From Leptospira andrefontaineae (GTDB lineage Bacteria > Spirochaetota > Leptospiria > Leptospirales > Leptospiraceae), in assembly GCF_004770105.1 (NCBI RefSeq), contig NZ_RQEY01000016.1, positions 186,001-250,000 of the forward strand: a DNA stretch of 64,000 nt, read 5' to 3'. The position numbers were made by a program, and so were the translations under genes. Position 1 is the stretch's first letter, and the number at the start of each line of letters is the position of its first letter. Under the pieces are notes generated by a model, which saw nothing but the letters and a program-made list of their open reading frames with translations, searched no databases and had not been told where the DNA came from. Shown one piece after another: positions 8,906 through 19,178 of this stretch.

Positions 8906-11062
8906 ATGGCTGTTTTAACTTTTTCCAGCGTTAGTTATCTTACCGGATTTGTTCTATCTGGGCTCTGCGCTTTTTTTCTTTTAATTAGAAAGGAAAAATA
9001 TGAAACAACCTTACATTTAGGCTGGGTATTCCTATATTGTGCGCTACTCGAGCTTTCATTTTTGCTCGGGACTTCTTTCTTTCATCCTCTTTCTTTTTTA
9101 CATAGATGGCTTTCGCTTCCTTCTGCGTTTTTACTCTGCGCCCATCTATGCTTATACTTCTTCCTATTGAATTCACAGGCCTCTGAAAAGACAGGAAGGA
9201 TCTTATTAGGTGCTGGCTATTTTCTGGCCTTAAGTCTTTTGGTCTTGCACATTGTAGGAACAATATTCGCAAAACCTGTTTATGATTTCGGTGGAGGAGT
9301 ATACGACGTAATCCATAGAACGGATGAAAGGGTTATATTCTGGTTCGGGATTATTTATATTTCTGTAATATTGCTTTTCGGTGTCTGGAGAGGTTTCCAA
9401 GCTCATAGATCGGATATTCAGTTGATGGCACTTTCTCTTTGGGTGCCTTTTTTACTTCTTCTTGGAACTACAATACTTTTTCATCTAAAAGAGATTGCTT
9501 ATCCTTTGGACAGAGCCATCGGACTTTCTTTTTGGAATCCTATTTTTCTAACCGCATTATTTTTAGCATGGCTGATCCATTTAAGAGCTTCTGGAGAGGC
9601 TTTCAGTCTTAGGTCCCCCATTTTACTCGGGATCGTGTTATTATTATTATTCGTTTTCCAAGGAAGCAGTTGGTTATTCTTACAACCTGGATTAGAATCT
9701 TTTAATGAAACAGTTAAGGAAAAATTGAAGGCACAGGATCTTTCTCCTGATTCCTATCTACTTTCTGTTCAAGATAATGATGGATTTGTTCTGACCGCCT
9801 CCGGGGGGTTGGAGACTTCTTTTTTTGCAGAATCTAAAAGAGATCTGATCCTTTCTTTTATTTGGAATAATCCATCCGCTTTGAATAAAGAATTTCCTTC
9901 TTATGCGAAGGTTGCTGAATCTTTGAAAGGTTCAGATAAATATTCTGAAAATTTAATAAGCTTTTCCAAAACTTTGGAGAAGGTCCGTAAAAAGATCAAG
10001 AACCTTCCTCCAAAGGATATTCGAGACGGCATTTTAGAACAGATCTCTCCCGACGGTAAGGAGGAGAAGTTTGCATTATTCTTAAAAATACTCTCCGGTT
10101 CTGTTAAGAACTCTTCTGCGGAAGGAGAGGCATTGCGTAATTTTACTTTGGACCAAATGAGAGAGCTAGTTCCTGAAGGAGAACCTCGCTTTAGAAGGAT
10201 CCCTGGACTCGCGATGGGGGAATATTATTATTCCATAATCCAAAAATCTCCGGGTAAAACTCAAATGAAAGAGATTGGGATTCCTTATCAGGAGTTCTTG
10301 GCTTTCGAAACTGGATTACTGAAAAAGCCGGTGCTTGCGTTTTTAGTTTGTCTTCTTCTTTTCTCAATAGCGATCAATTCGTTTTTCTCCTTCTTCGTGA
10401 TCTACCCTTTGGATAGATTATATTCTGCATTGGAGCTTGCTACTGAAGGAGATCTGCAAAGAGAATTACATCCGGAAGCTTGGGATGAGATCGGCAGTTT
10501 AGCGGATCAATTTAACAGAATGATCCAATCTATCCGAACGGAAGAGGATTCCGGACATTCTTCTTTTAGTCGGAATGAAACTGCGCCTAAATATAGTGGA
10601 GGAATTCCTTCTTGGAAAGAAATTTCTGATCGGATCAAAAAGACTAACTCAGTTTCAGAATTGAGAAAATTCCTTTCTGATCTACAAGGAAGCCAAGATT
10701 CACATCCAGTTCGTTCTAAGTTGATCTTAAAGCTTGGGCTAAAGATAAAAGATTACCAAACTGCTTATATGGCTGCCCAGGAGCTGCGAGAGATGGGTAT
10801 CGTGAAAGATCCCGAAATGCTTTTTATACTCTCTTATTGTGCTAAAAAGACAGGAGATATCCAAGAGGCCATCCGTTTGTCGGAAGAACTAAGATCAATC
10901 TCGGAAGGTCATGCTCAAAACAATCTTCACCTTGCGGATATGTATTATCATACAAATCGTTTAGATGAGGCCAGGGATCTTGCGGTTCAAATTCGTAAGG
11001 AGCAGGGGCCTTCCGCTGCAGTTACGAAACTTTTGAATGCGATAGAAAAAAAAGGCGCCTGA
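8906..11062 (+). CDS. Multi-pass membrane protein with HAMP domain and TPR-like tail
   Basis: A 718-residue protein. The N-terminal 260 residues form seven or eight hydrophobic helices, followed by an extracytoplasmic region (about 265-470) and a further transmembrane helix at about 475-500 (PVLAFLVCLLLFSIAINSFF). A HAMP linker follows (about 500-550: PLDRLYSALELATEGDLQRE, then DEIGSLADQFNRMIQ). The C-terminal 150 residues are helical TPR-like repeats (KDYQTAYMAAQELREMG, GDIQEAIRLSEELR, NRLDEARDLAVQI). No kinase, cyclase, PP2C or methyl-accepting domain is visible. This suggests a sensor that signals through protein-protein contact. It is followed 14 bases later by the dihydroorotase gene. 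Confidence 0.75.
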   Translation: MAVLTFSSVSYLTGFVLSGLCAFFLLIRKEKYETTLHLGWVFLYCALLELSFLLGTSFFHPLSFLHRWLSLPSAFLLCAHLCLYFFLLNSQASEKTGRILLGAGYFLALSLLVLHIVGTIFAKPVYDFGGGVYDVIHRTDERVIFWFGIIYISVILLFGVWRGFQAHRSDIQLMALSLWVPFLLLLGTTILFHLKEIAYPLDRAIGLSFWNPIFLTALFLAWLIHLRASGEAFSLRSPILLGIVLLLLFVFQGSSWLFLQPGLESFNETVKEKLKAQDLSPDSYLLSVQDNDGFVLTASGGLETSFFAESKRDLILSFIWNNPSALNKEFPSYAKVAESLKGSDKYSENLISFSKTLEKVRKKIKNLPPKDIRDGILEQISPDGKEEKFALFLKILSGSVKNSSAEGEALRNFTLDQMRELVPEGEPRFRRIPGLAMGEYYYSIIQKSPGKTQMKEIGIPYQEFLAFETGLLKKPVLAFLVCLLLFSIAINSFFSFFVIYPLDRLYSALELATEGDLQRELHPEAWDEIGSLADQFNRMIQSIRTEEDSGHSSFSRNETAPKYSGGIPSWKEISDRIKKTNSVSELRKFLSDLQGSQDSHPVRSKLILKLGLKIKDYQTAYMAAQELREMGIVKDPEMLFILSYCAKKTGDIQEAIRLSEELRSISEGHAQNNLHLADMYYHTNRLDEARDLAVQIRKEQGPSAAVTKLLNAIEKKGA

Positions 11063-11076
11063 GATAAACTGGGCTA

Positions 11077-12345
11077 ATGGCTGCTCAGATTCGAAAAATA
11101 TCCGGAAAATTCCAAAACTCCAAAGGATCTTTTATAGGTATAGTGGAGTTGGACCCGAAAACAGGCCTGATACTATCTATTCAGAAAGACAAAGTATTAC
11201 AATCTTCTAATGCAGAAGAACTTGCGTTCGATCCTGATAAGTTTACGATCTTTTCAGGCTTCGGCGATATTCATGTTCATGCAAGAGAGGATGAATCCGG
11301 AAAACATAAATACAAAGAAGATTTTTTATCTGCAGGGAATGCTGCGATCAACGGAGGTGTGATCCATATCGCAGACATGCCTAATAACCCGATCCCTCCT
11401 ACCGACGACACTACTTATTCCAAAAAAAGAGAACTCGCGGATCATTCTCCTGTTCGTATCACTTTGTATGCCGGCATCGGGCCTCATACAAAACCTCTCA
11501 AGGCCCATGTCCCATATAAAGCATTCATGGGGCCTTCTATTGGAGAATTATTCTTTTATTCCAATGAGCAGTTAGAAGAGACGATCCGTCATTATAAAGG
11601 ATGTAATATTAGTTTTCATTGTGAAGACCCTGAAATTTTAGAAAAAAGCCAAAACGAAACATATCATGAGGATAGAAGGCCCGCTATTGCCGAGACTTTA
11701 GCTACCGACTTTGCGTTATATCTGATCGAAAAGTATGAGCTAGTTGGAAAGTTATGCCATTATTCTACGGAAGAAGGTCTGAAGAAAATCATAGATGCTA
11801 GGAAGAGAGGAGTCAAAGTAAAATGTGAAGTGACTCCAACTCATTTGTACTTTGATAGAACCATGCTCACGGATGAAAATCGTCATTGGTTCCAGATGAA
11901 TCCACCTTTAAGAGGACCGGAAGATAAATTAGCTCTACTCCAAGGAGTCAAAGAAGGTTGGATCGACTTCTTAGCTACTGATCATGCCCCACATTCTATA
12001 GAAGAAAAACTAAAGGGTACGTCCGGTATTTCTCAACTAGATACTTATTCTTTATTCGTGACCTGGTTGCATAAAACTGCGGGGATCTCTTTGGAAAAAA
12101 TTTCAGAGATCTGTGCGGAGAATCCCGGAGATTTTGTAGCAGAGTTTTTACCTAAAGAATACGGAAAAGGTTTTGGAAAGATCGAAGAAGGTTATTGCGG
12201 AAGTTTTACTGTTCTGGATTTTCAAACTCCGACTACATTCAAAAAAGAAGATATAAAAAGTAAAAGCGGTTGGTCTCCTTTTGAAGGAGTTACCTTTCCT
12301 GGAAGTATCGCTTCTGTCATTCACCTCGGAAAAAAGGTAAGGTAG
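11077..12345 (+). CDS. pyrC: Dihydroorotase-family amidohydrolase
   Basis: A 422-residue metal-dependent amidohydrolase; the closest known role is cyclisation of carbamoyl-aspartate to dihydroorotate in pyrimidine synthesis. Visible metal and substrate motifs are GDIHVHARED (the DxHxHxR signature), ISFHCEDPEIL (third His), CEVTPTHLYFD and LATDHAPHSIEEK (the catalytic Asp with the terminal DHAPH motif). The length and the C-terminal GSFTVLDF strand fit class I dihydroorotases. Allantoinase or another cyclic amidohydrolase is the main alternative. The 3' end overlaps the opposite-strand methyltransferase gene by 29 bases. Confidence 0.85.
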   Translation: MAAQIRKISGKFQNSKGSFIGIVELDPKTGLILSIQKDKVLQSSNAEELAFDPDKFTIFSGFGDIHVHAREDESGKHKYKEDFLSAGNAAINGGVIHIADMPNNPIPPTDDTTYSKKRELADHSPVRITLYAGIGPHTKPLKAHVPYKAFMGPSIGELFFYSNEQLEETIRHYKGCNISFHCEDPEILEKSQNETYHEDRRPAIAETLATDFALYLIEKYELVGKLCHYSTEEGLKKIIDARKRGVKVKCEVTPTHLYFDRTMLTDENRHWFQMNPPLRGPEDKLALLQGVKEGWIDFLATDHAPHSIEEKLKGTSGISQLDTYSLFVTWLHKTAGISLEKISEICAENPGDFVAEFLPKEYGKGFGKIEEGYCGSFTVLDFQTPTTFKKEDIKSKSGWSPFEGVTFPGSIASVIHLGKKVR

Positions 12346-12853
12346 GAGAATCAGAAAATTTTTGTTCTAATTCGAGCAGGAATTTTTTTCTCCAAAGACC
12401 CCCACCGTATCCTGTTAGATCTCCACTCTTGCCAACGATCCTATGACATGGGATCAAAATAGCGATCCGATTTTCTCCATTTGCTTTGGCAACTGCTCGG
12501 ACTGCGTTTTTATCTCCGATCCTGATCGCCTGAGCCTCGTAAGAATTTGTTTTTCCGTAAACGACGGAATGTAGTGCTTCCCAGGCTTTTTTCTGAAAGT
12601 CAGTGCCTAGGACCACCAGAGGAATGTCGAAGTCTTTCCTTTTCCCTTCGAAATATTCATTAAGCTGTTCTTCTAACTGATCGAAAAATTTACTTTCTCC
12701 CGGTTGGATATCCTCGCCGAAAACTTTTTTAAGACGAGTGAGTTGGAGGTCCAACCTCTCTTTTTCTGTGAATTCCAAAAGGCAGATACCTTCTTCCACC
12801 GCGCCCGCGAGAAGTATTCCTAAAGGGGATTGGATTTCTTTACTGAGGATCAT
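12317..12853 (-). CDS. ogt: Methylated-DNA-protein cysteine methyltransferase
   Basis: A 178-residue suicide repair protein that transfers the alkyl group from O6-alkylguanine (and O4-alkylthymine) to its own cysteine. The active-site motif is ILIPCHRIVGKSGDLTGYGGG, with the acceptor Cys in PCHRI. The upstream AVRAVAKANGENR is the helix-turn-helix recognition region with the arginine finger. The N-terminal domain (MILSKEIQSPLGILLAG) fits a start at ATG 12853; the frame is open further to 12967 but the extra residues match nothing in the family. It overlaps the dihydroorotase 3' end by 29 bases in convergent orientation. Ada-type fusion domains are absent. Confidence 0.9.
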   Translation of the reverse strand: MILSKEIQSPLGILLAGAVEEGICLLEFTEKERLDLQLTRLKKVFGEDIQPGESKFFDQLEEQLNEYFEGKRKDFDIPLVVLGTDFQKKAWEALHSVVYGKTNSYEAQAIRIGDKNAVRAVAKANGENRIAILIPCHRIVGKSGDLTGYGGGLWRKKFLLELEQKFSDSPTLPFFRGE

Positions 12854-13028
12854 TTCTTTGCCTGAGTATAAAAGATTTTTTGAATTTAGCACAACCCGAA
12901 AATTGCTGTAAAATATCTTACTATAGATCCCAAGATTTAATTTGAAGCCGACCCAAGACCAAATCATGGGCTGAAACCGTTTTTGCCTAGTCTTGCGTTA
13001 GTTTCGTCTAAGTAATGGAAAACAATAC

Positions 13029-13823
13029 ATGGATACCCAACTCAAAGATAAAATTGCATTAGTTACAGGATCAACCGCAGGAATCGGGCTAGCAATCGCC
13101 ACTGGCCTAGCGGCAGAAGGGGCGCAGGTCATAGTAAACGGTAGGACCAAGGCAAGAGTAGAAGAGGCAATCTCTAACATTCAGAAAAAAGTTCCCAAAG
13201 CAAATCTTCTCGGTGTAGAAGCCGATTTTTCAAGTAAGGAAGAAGTAAATAAAATTACATCAAAATTTACTAATATAGATATTCTTGTGAATAATGTTGG
13301 GATTTTCGAGCCTAAAGATTTTGTAGATATCCCGGACGAAGATTGGATCCGTTTTTTCGAAGTGAATGTTCTTAGTGGAGTAAGACTTTCCAGAGCTTAT
13401 TTACCTTCTATGCTTAAAAAGAATTGGGGAAGGATCATATTTATATCGAGTGAATCCGGGATACAGATCCCGAATGAAATGATCCATTATGGAGTTACAA
13501 AAAGTGCACAGATTTCCTTAGGCCGGGGAATTGCAGAACTCACAAAAGGAACCAATGTAACTGTGAATTCTATTCTGCCAGGACCAACTCGATCCGAAGG
13601 TGTAGAAGGATTTCTTGAAGATCTTGCTAAACAACAAAACGTTTCCACTTCAACTGTGGAAAAAGAATTTTTCAAAAACGCAAGACCAACTTCTCTTTTA
13701 CAAAGATTCGCAACAGTGGAAGAAGTTGCAAATCTTGCTGTTTATCTTTCTTCTCCACTTTCTTCCGCAACAAATGGTGCTGCACTTCGTGTGGATGGTG
13801 GAGTGGTTAAGTCTGCATTCTAA
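13029..13823 (+). CDS. Short-chain dehydrogenase/reductase
   Basis: A 264-residue classical SDR oxidoreductase. The cofactor-binding TGSTAGIGLAIA glycine motif is at residues about 13-24, NNVGIFEP replaces the usual NNAG, and the catalytic set is Ser in ISSESG plus Tyr and Lys in HYGVTKSA. The C-terminal SSATNGAALRVDGG is the usual family end, close to 3-oxoacyl-ACP reductase-like proteins, but the substrate cannot be named from sequence. NADP preference is suggested by NGRTKARVEEA after the second strand. The luciferase-like oxidoreductase starts 1 base after its stop, so the pair form an operon and probably act on one substrate or stress response. Confidence 0.88.
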   Translation: MDTQLKDKIALVTGSTAGIGLAIATGLAAEGAQVIVNGRTKARVEEAISNIQKKVPKANLLGVEADFSSKEEVNKITSKFTNIDILVNNVGIFEPKDFVDIPDEDWIRFFEVNVLSGVRLSRAYLPSMLKKNWGRIIFISSESGIQIPNEMIHYGVTKSAQISLGRGIAELTKGTNVTVNSILPGPTRSEGVEGFLEDLAKQQNVSTSTVEKEFFKNARPTSLLQRFATVEEVANLAVYLSSPLSSATNGAALRVDGGVVKSAF

Positions 13824-13824
13824 T

Positions 13825-14835
13825 ATGATCCGATTAAGTGTTTTAGATCAGTCTCCAATTCGTAAAGGAGGGACAGCGAGCCAGGCGGTCCAGGAGACGA
13901 TTGAACTTGCGAAACTTACTGATAGACTGGGTTATCACAGATATTGGGTTTCAGAACACCATAATATTCTTGGGTTAGCAGGATCTTCTCCCGAGGTATT
14001 GATCTCACATCTTGCCGGCGAAACAAAAGGGATACGAATGGGTTCCGGCGGGATTATGCTTCCAAATCATAGTTCACTTAAGGTGGCCGAAAATTTTAGG
14101 ATGCTCGAAACTTTATTTCCGGGAAGAATAGATCTTGGGCTTGGAAGAGCACCCGGTGGAGATCGACTAACAGCCGCTATATTGAATCCTTCTAACAGTT
14201 TTGTTCAAAATGATTTCATCCAACAATTGATGGATCTGCGAGATTTCTTGACGGATAACGCGGAACCTGATTCTATCCAAGAGAAGGTAAAAGCGATCCC
14301 TGTTGCAGAAACCTGTCCCGAACTTTGGATCTTAACTTCCAGCGGAGAAAGTGCTTTGATCGCTGCTCATTTTGGAATGGCTCTATCTTTTGCTCAATTC
14401 ATTAATCCAACCGGAGGATATGCGAGTATCCGAGCTTATAAAGAAAGATTCCAACCTTCAGACGCACTTTCAATTCCTCATGCAAGCGTAGGAATATTTG
14501 TGTTATGTGCTGAAACAAAGGAGAAAGCAGAAGAACTACAAGCTGTAATGGACAGGCAACTTTTAAATATTGAAAAAGGAATTAGCGAGGGTATACTTTC
14601 TTACGAAGAAATTAAACCGTACGTGTATTCAGATATGGAGCGAGTCAGATTATTGCATAATCGCGGGAGAATGATTGTAGGAACTCCCGATACGGTTAAA
14701 AAAAGGATTTTAGATCTGACTAAAGAATATGGGATAGATGAAGTAGTGGTTTCCACGATCACATACGATTTTAAAGACAGAGTTCGTTCTTACGAACTTT
14801 TGGCAGAAACTTTCGAATTGGAAAAAAGATTATAA
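13825..14835 (+). CDS. LLM-class (luciferase-like) flavin-dependent oxidoreductase
   Basis: A 336-residue TIM-barrel flavoprotein of the bacterial luciferase-like monooxygenase family. Characteristic stretches are SVLDQSPIRKGGTASQA, RYWVSEHHN, GSGGIMLPNHSSLKVAE and PGRIDLGLGRAPGGD, the last being the usual flavin/phosphate region of the YhbW/alkanal-monooxygenase-like group. ATG 13825 is chosen because it begins at the conserved first strand and lies 1 base after the SDR stop; the frame extends upstream into the SDR gene without homology. The gene is followed by a strong Rho-independent terminator. The physiological substrate is unknown. Confidence 0.88.
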   Translation: MIRLSVLDQSPIRKGGTASQAVQETIELAKLTDRLGYHRYWVSEHHNILGLAGSSPEVLISHLAGETKGIRMGSGGIMLPNHSSLKVAENFRMLETLFPGRIDLGLGRAPGGDRLTAAILNPSNSFVQNDFIQQLMDLRDFLTDNAEPDSIQEKVKAIPVAETCPELWILTSSGESALIAAHFGMALSFAQFINPTGGYASIRAYKERFQPSDALSIPHASVGIFVLCAETKEKAEELQAVMDRQLLNIEKGISEGILSYEEIKPYVYSDMERVRLLHNRGRMIVGTPDTVKKRILDLTKEYGIDEVVVSTITYDFKDRVRSYELLAETFELEKRL

Positions 14836-14862
14836 AAGCGTAAACTAGGGAAGTGAGAACTG

Positions 14863-14901
14863 GACTAGGTCCTGCAAACCAAGCGGGACCTAGTCTTTTT
14901 T
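14863..14901 (+). terminator. Rho-independent terminator of the SDR/LLM operon
   Basis: GACTAGGTCC (14863-14872) pairs perfectly with GGACCTAGTC (14886-14895). Three more inner pairs, including one G-U, give a 13-bp stem with a short loop, followed by TTTTTTAT. It sits 27 bases after the LLM stop and just before the convergent thiolase stop. The T-run is only on the plus-strand side, so it mainly serves the plus-strand operon. Confidence 0.88.
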
Positions 14902-14905
14902 ATAA

Positions 14906-16087
<1,182 letters not shown>

Positions 16088-16181
16088 TTTTCCAGTCCTA
16101 AAAATATTAACATTACGCAGTCAATAACTGCAGATCAATACGGTGTACTACCATTCCAATTTACATCGTTTCCGAGTCATA

Positions 16182-18209
16182 CTATTTTAATTCGAATTCG
16201 GGGCAATCAATGGAGAATGGGACTTCTTTCCCTTCTTTATTAAGATAGAAGGAAGAATGTTTCAGCCTATATACTCCAGGAGTATCATTCTTATCTGTTT
16301 CCCAAATCAATCGGATCTTATCGTCAAACAAAGGTAAGAATGATTTTTTATAATAGAATTTAGTGGCCCAGCTGGAATCTGTATGAGCAGTAATCCATTT
16401 ATCACCTTCTTTCTTCTCTACATCAAAATAGGATTTTTGTTTTGGATAGGAGATGTTCGGATTTACGGAACTCACTTCGCAAGAAACGGATTCTCCTGTC
16501 TTTGCGATACTCTCGTTCGGAGTTTTGATTTTGGGATCGAATGAAGAGATCTTATCTCTATGAGGAACGTCTGTCCCTACGACCGTAGAACTCAGATCTT
16601 TAGGAAAAGGTCCTTGAACACTTATCTTATTTTGCAAAAGATCATTTGCAAGCCTGTGGTATTCTTGTCTAAAAAGATCTAAGCTGAAAGGCCCATGAAG
16701 AGTATGACCGCCTTCATATTGTTGGGTAGAATATTCTTCTTTAGTGGTGATATATCCTGCAAAATCATTGGTCAGCCCTGAAAGAGCTATGTCTTTGATC
16801 TTAGATCCTAAAACGTTTTTGACAGTTTCTTTCATCCTTCTGCTGGACATCGTAGTGACTTCGTTAGGTGAAACAATCAAAGCAAAATCACCGATTGTTG
16901 CGAGTCCCAAGGGCAGGATTTGAGAAAGAGAAGGATCCGGTTTTGTTTCTCCCATTGGGAAAAGGATCGCTTTAGGTTTTTGACAAACTCTTAATTCATC
17001 ACTTGGAGCTTGGAGTAATCTTGCAGCTAACCAATCAATATAGAATTTTCTATCTTCATCCTTCATTCCTTCGTGAAAAAGCCAATGTCCTCCACCTTCT
17101 TCCGTAGAACCTGCTGCTAAAGCATATCCGTATGCGGACAAACAAGTCCTTTCGTCCTTTCCGGTTTCTGAAAATTCCTTACGAACGATTGAGTTCGGCA
17201 TATCTATAAAAGACTGAGTATAATTGAGGCCGGAAGGTAACGCTCTAAGATTATCATCATTCAAGATCTTAGAACTCGCAAGATATTGTCTTTCTCCAAT
17301 GATCTTTGTGCTCTCGAACATATCTTTTCCAGGACCGGTATTGTTCAGGTTTAGGTTTGGAGTCACATCTCCTTCGTTTGCCTGGGCAAAGATTGCGATA
17401 AAATCTTTTTGTCCTCTTTTTGCGGCTTCGAATTCCGAAAGATAAGAGGCGTATCCTTTATTATCCGTAGATACTAAATGATTATCGAAAGTCATACTTG
17501 TTGTATGAACTCCGAACCAGTTTACGATCCCAATCACACCTCTTCTGGTATTCACGGAAATCTGGATCATTGTTTTATCAGTATCGGAATTATATTTATC
17601 TCTTTCTGCTTTTGGGTTTGCTTGGTAAGCCACTAAAGAGCGATTTACTCCTGCCCCTTCTACAGTACCAGTTCCTATTAATAGCTGGGCTATTTCTCTT
17701 TTAGAATAAGCCTCTTTGATCGCCTGAAAGATACCATTTGTAATTACCGAATAGTATTCAGGGAAAAATTTAGTGGTATATATTGAATTCTGAATATAAT
17801 GGAAAAATCCTGCAGGAGCGCTATGAGTGTGAGAAGCGTTCAGTAGAACATTCGCTAAATTAAAATTCTGATCCACTTCCTTCTTTAGTCGAGCTACTAC
17901 ATCTCTTTGTACTTCATGAGGAACTCCGCCTAGTTCTGCGGTTACATAAGCTAAAACTTTTCCGGTCTTAGGATCTTTGATTACTAAGGCCCTTGCGAAT
18001 TGTCGAAGATGTATACCTTCTCCTTTTTGTCCTTCTTGCGCATAACCCCAGAACATGATCCCGGTTGGGGGTCCTGTTATATCTACTTTGGACATTCCAG
18101 CCTCGAAATTAAAATCTTTAATCTGAGGTTTTGCTGTTCCGGAAAATGCAGACCCGGAAAAGAATAAAAACAAGAAAGGAAGAATAATCGCTAAACGGAA
18201 TTTCTTCAT
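16182..18209 (-). CDS. Neutral/alkaline non-lysosomal ceramidase, secreted
   Basis: A 675-residue predicted secreted amidohydrolase of the neutral ceramidase family, which cleaves the N-acyl bond of ceramide. Residues 1-23 are a Sec signal peptide ending FSGSAFSG. The zinc-ligand motifs NASHTHSAPAGF (about 125-135) and NWFGVHTTSM (about 230-239) are intact. The active-site motif reads NEGDVTPN, with Thr283 where characterised ceramidases carry the nucleophilic serine of GDVSPN. The C-terminal beta-sandwich (about 545-675) is present. Leptospires encode host-lipid-active sphingomyelinases, so ceramide processing is plausible, but no sphingomyelinase is in this window. The Ser-to-Thr change leaves catalytic competence to be tested. 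Confidence 0.87.
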   Translation of the reverse strand: MKKFRLAIILPFLFLFFSGSAFSGTAKPQIKDFNFEAGMSKVDITGPPTGIMFWGYAQEGQKGEGIHLRQFARALVIKDPKTGKVLAYVTAELGGVPHEVQRDVVARLKKEVDQNFNLANVLLNASHTHSAPAGFFHYIQNSIYTTKFFPEYYSVITNGIFQAIKEAYSKREIAQLLIGTGTVEGAGVNRSLVAYQANPKAERDKYNSDTDKTMIQISVNTRRGVIGIVNWFGVHTTSMTFDNHLVSTDNKGYASYLSEFEAAKRGQKDFIAIFAQANEGDVTPNLNLNNTGPGKDMFESTKIIGERQYLASSKILNDDNLRALPSGLNYTQSFIDMPNSIVRKEFSETGKDERTCLSAYGYALAAGSTEEGGGHWLFHEGMKDEDRKFYIDWLAARLLQAPSDELRVCQKPKAILFPMGETKPDPSLSQILPLGLATIGDFALIVSPNEVTTMSSRRMKETVKNVLGSKIKDIALSGLTNDFAGYITTKEEYSTQQYEGGHTLHGPFSLDLFRQEYHRLANDLLQNKISVQGPFPKDLSSTVVGTDVPHRDKISSFDPKIKTPNESIAKTGESVSCEVSSVNPNISYPKQKSYFDVEKKEGDKWITAHTDSSWATKFYYKKSFLPLFDDKIRLIWETDKNDTPGVYRLKHSSFYLNKEGKEVPFSIDCPEFELK

Positions 18210-18266
18210 AGCAGGGCTCCTTGCGGATTTTTATATAAGGTATTTTATTAAATTTTAATATTCAGC

Positions 18267-19019
18267 TTATTCTACGTTTTCCGCAACAGGGAAGGTGAGA
18301 TGAAAAGGAGAGGCTCCTATTCCTGTTTTCAATCCTCCACCTTTGATAAAGTCTGGAAAGATAGTTTCATCGGACCAAACGGATTCTATTCTTGCGAATT
18401 TTCCCTTACCTGTGCCTATAAATGCCGTACTTAGTTTGGATCCATCTTCTGCTTTTTGCAAAAGAACATAAGGAAGAATAGAAGTGCTTACTGGAAAATT
18501 AAAACCTAATGTACGAATCTTAATTTTGAAAAAAGTTTTTCCATCTCTGGAAACTTCTATCTTAGTTACTGAACCTTCTTTTTTCCAAATGAAGTCTGCT
18601 CTTTCTTTTGGGATGGCCCAATTGCGAATTCCTTCGTCTACGGAAGTTTGGCTAGATACAAAAATACGAGTGATCCTTTTATAATTTGTATCTTTATGCT
18701 CAAAATTTCCCGGAATATATAAAAGTTCATAATAAGGTCCAACATCTGATCTTTCGTAATTCACTAACATCAAGGAACCAAGCCCTCCTTTGAAGGACTT
18801 ACGATCTTCTTCATCTAAAAATGCCATTTCAGAATTGTAGGACTTCCTACCGAAAAGCGGGAATAGGAATCCTTCTCCTGTTAATGACCAAGGAGCCGGA
18901 AAATGTCTCTTAGGGGACCCTGTTTTGCTCTTAGTGTTTGTGGCTTTTTTAGGGGAATGTTGTGTGGTTTTTGAGGCTTTGGTCTTTGGTTTAACCTTGG
19001 AAGAGGCGGTTGCTTTCAT
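18267..19019 (-). CDS. Hypothetical protein, possibly acetoacetate-decarboxylase-like fold
   Basis: A 250-residue protein with a basic, low-complexity N-terminal tail (residues 1-42, Lys/Thr/Ser-rich) and a beta-rich body. GPYYELLYIPGNF and RNWAIPKERADFIW resemble the substrate-cavity strands of acetoacetate-decarboxylase-superfamily proteins, but I cannot identify the catalytic lysine with confidence. No signal peptide or membrane helix is seen. It is divergently arranged with the TetR regulator at 19179, so it could be a target of that regulator. It ends 57 bases before the ceramidase start and might be transcribed upstream of it. Confidence 0.6.
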   Translation of the reverse strand: MKATASSKVKPKTKASKTTQHSPKKATNTKSKTGSPKRHFPAPWSLTGEGFLFPLFGRKSYNSEMAFLDEEDRKSFKGGLGSLMLVNYERSDVGPYYELLYIPGNFEHKDTNYKRITRIFVSSQTSVDEGIRNWAIPKERADFIWKKEGSVTKIEVSRDGKTFFKIKIRTLGFNFPVSTSILPYVLLQKAEDGSKLSTAFIGTGKGKFARIESVWSDETIFPDFIKGGGLKTGIGASPFHLTFPVAENVE

Positions 19020-19178
19020 TCTAGGGGTCCGTTTCTATCTTTTTTGTATCCTATACTAGGAAAATCCCCAAATTTGAAAAGGAAACTCTTGAACATCCTG
19101 CCTATTTTTGGGATAACTGGACAATGGGGACGATATTCGAGCCGTTCTCGGCTTTCGATCGTCCTGAAGGCAAAAATT

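Noticed and set aside
13615..13824. Upstream extension of the luciferase-like oxidoreductase into the SDR gene
   Set aside because: It is out of frame with the SDR and gives a non-family N-terminus. ATG 13825 directly after the SDR stop fits the conserved first strand.
19049..19061. TCCTATACTAGGA as an operator for the TetR protein
   Set aside because: The arms are only 5 bp and no second copy is seen near the gene. Too weak to list as a site.
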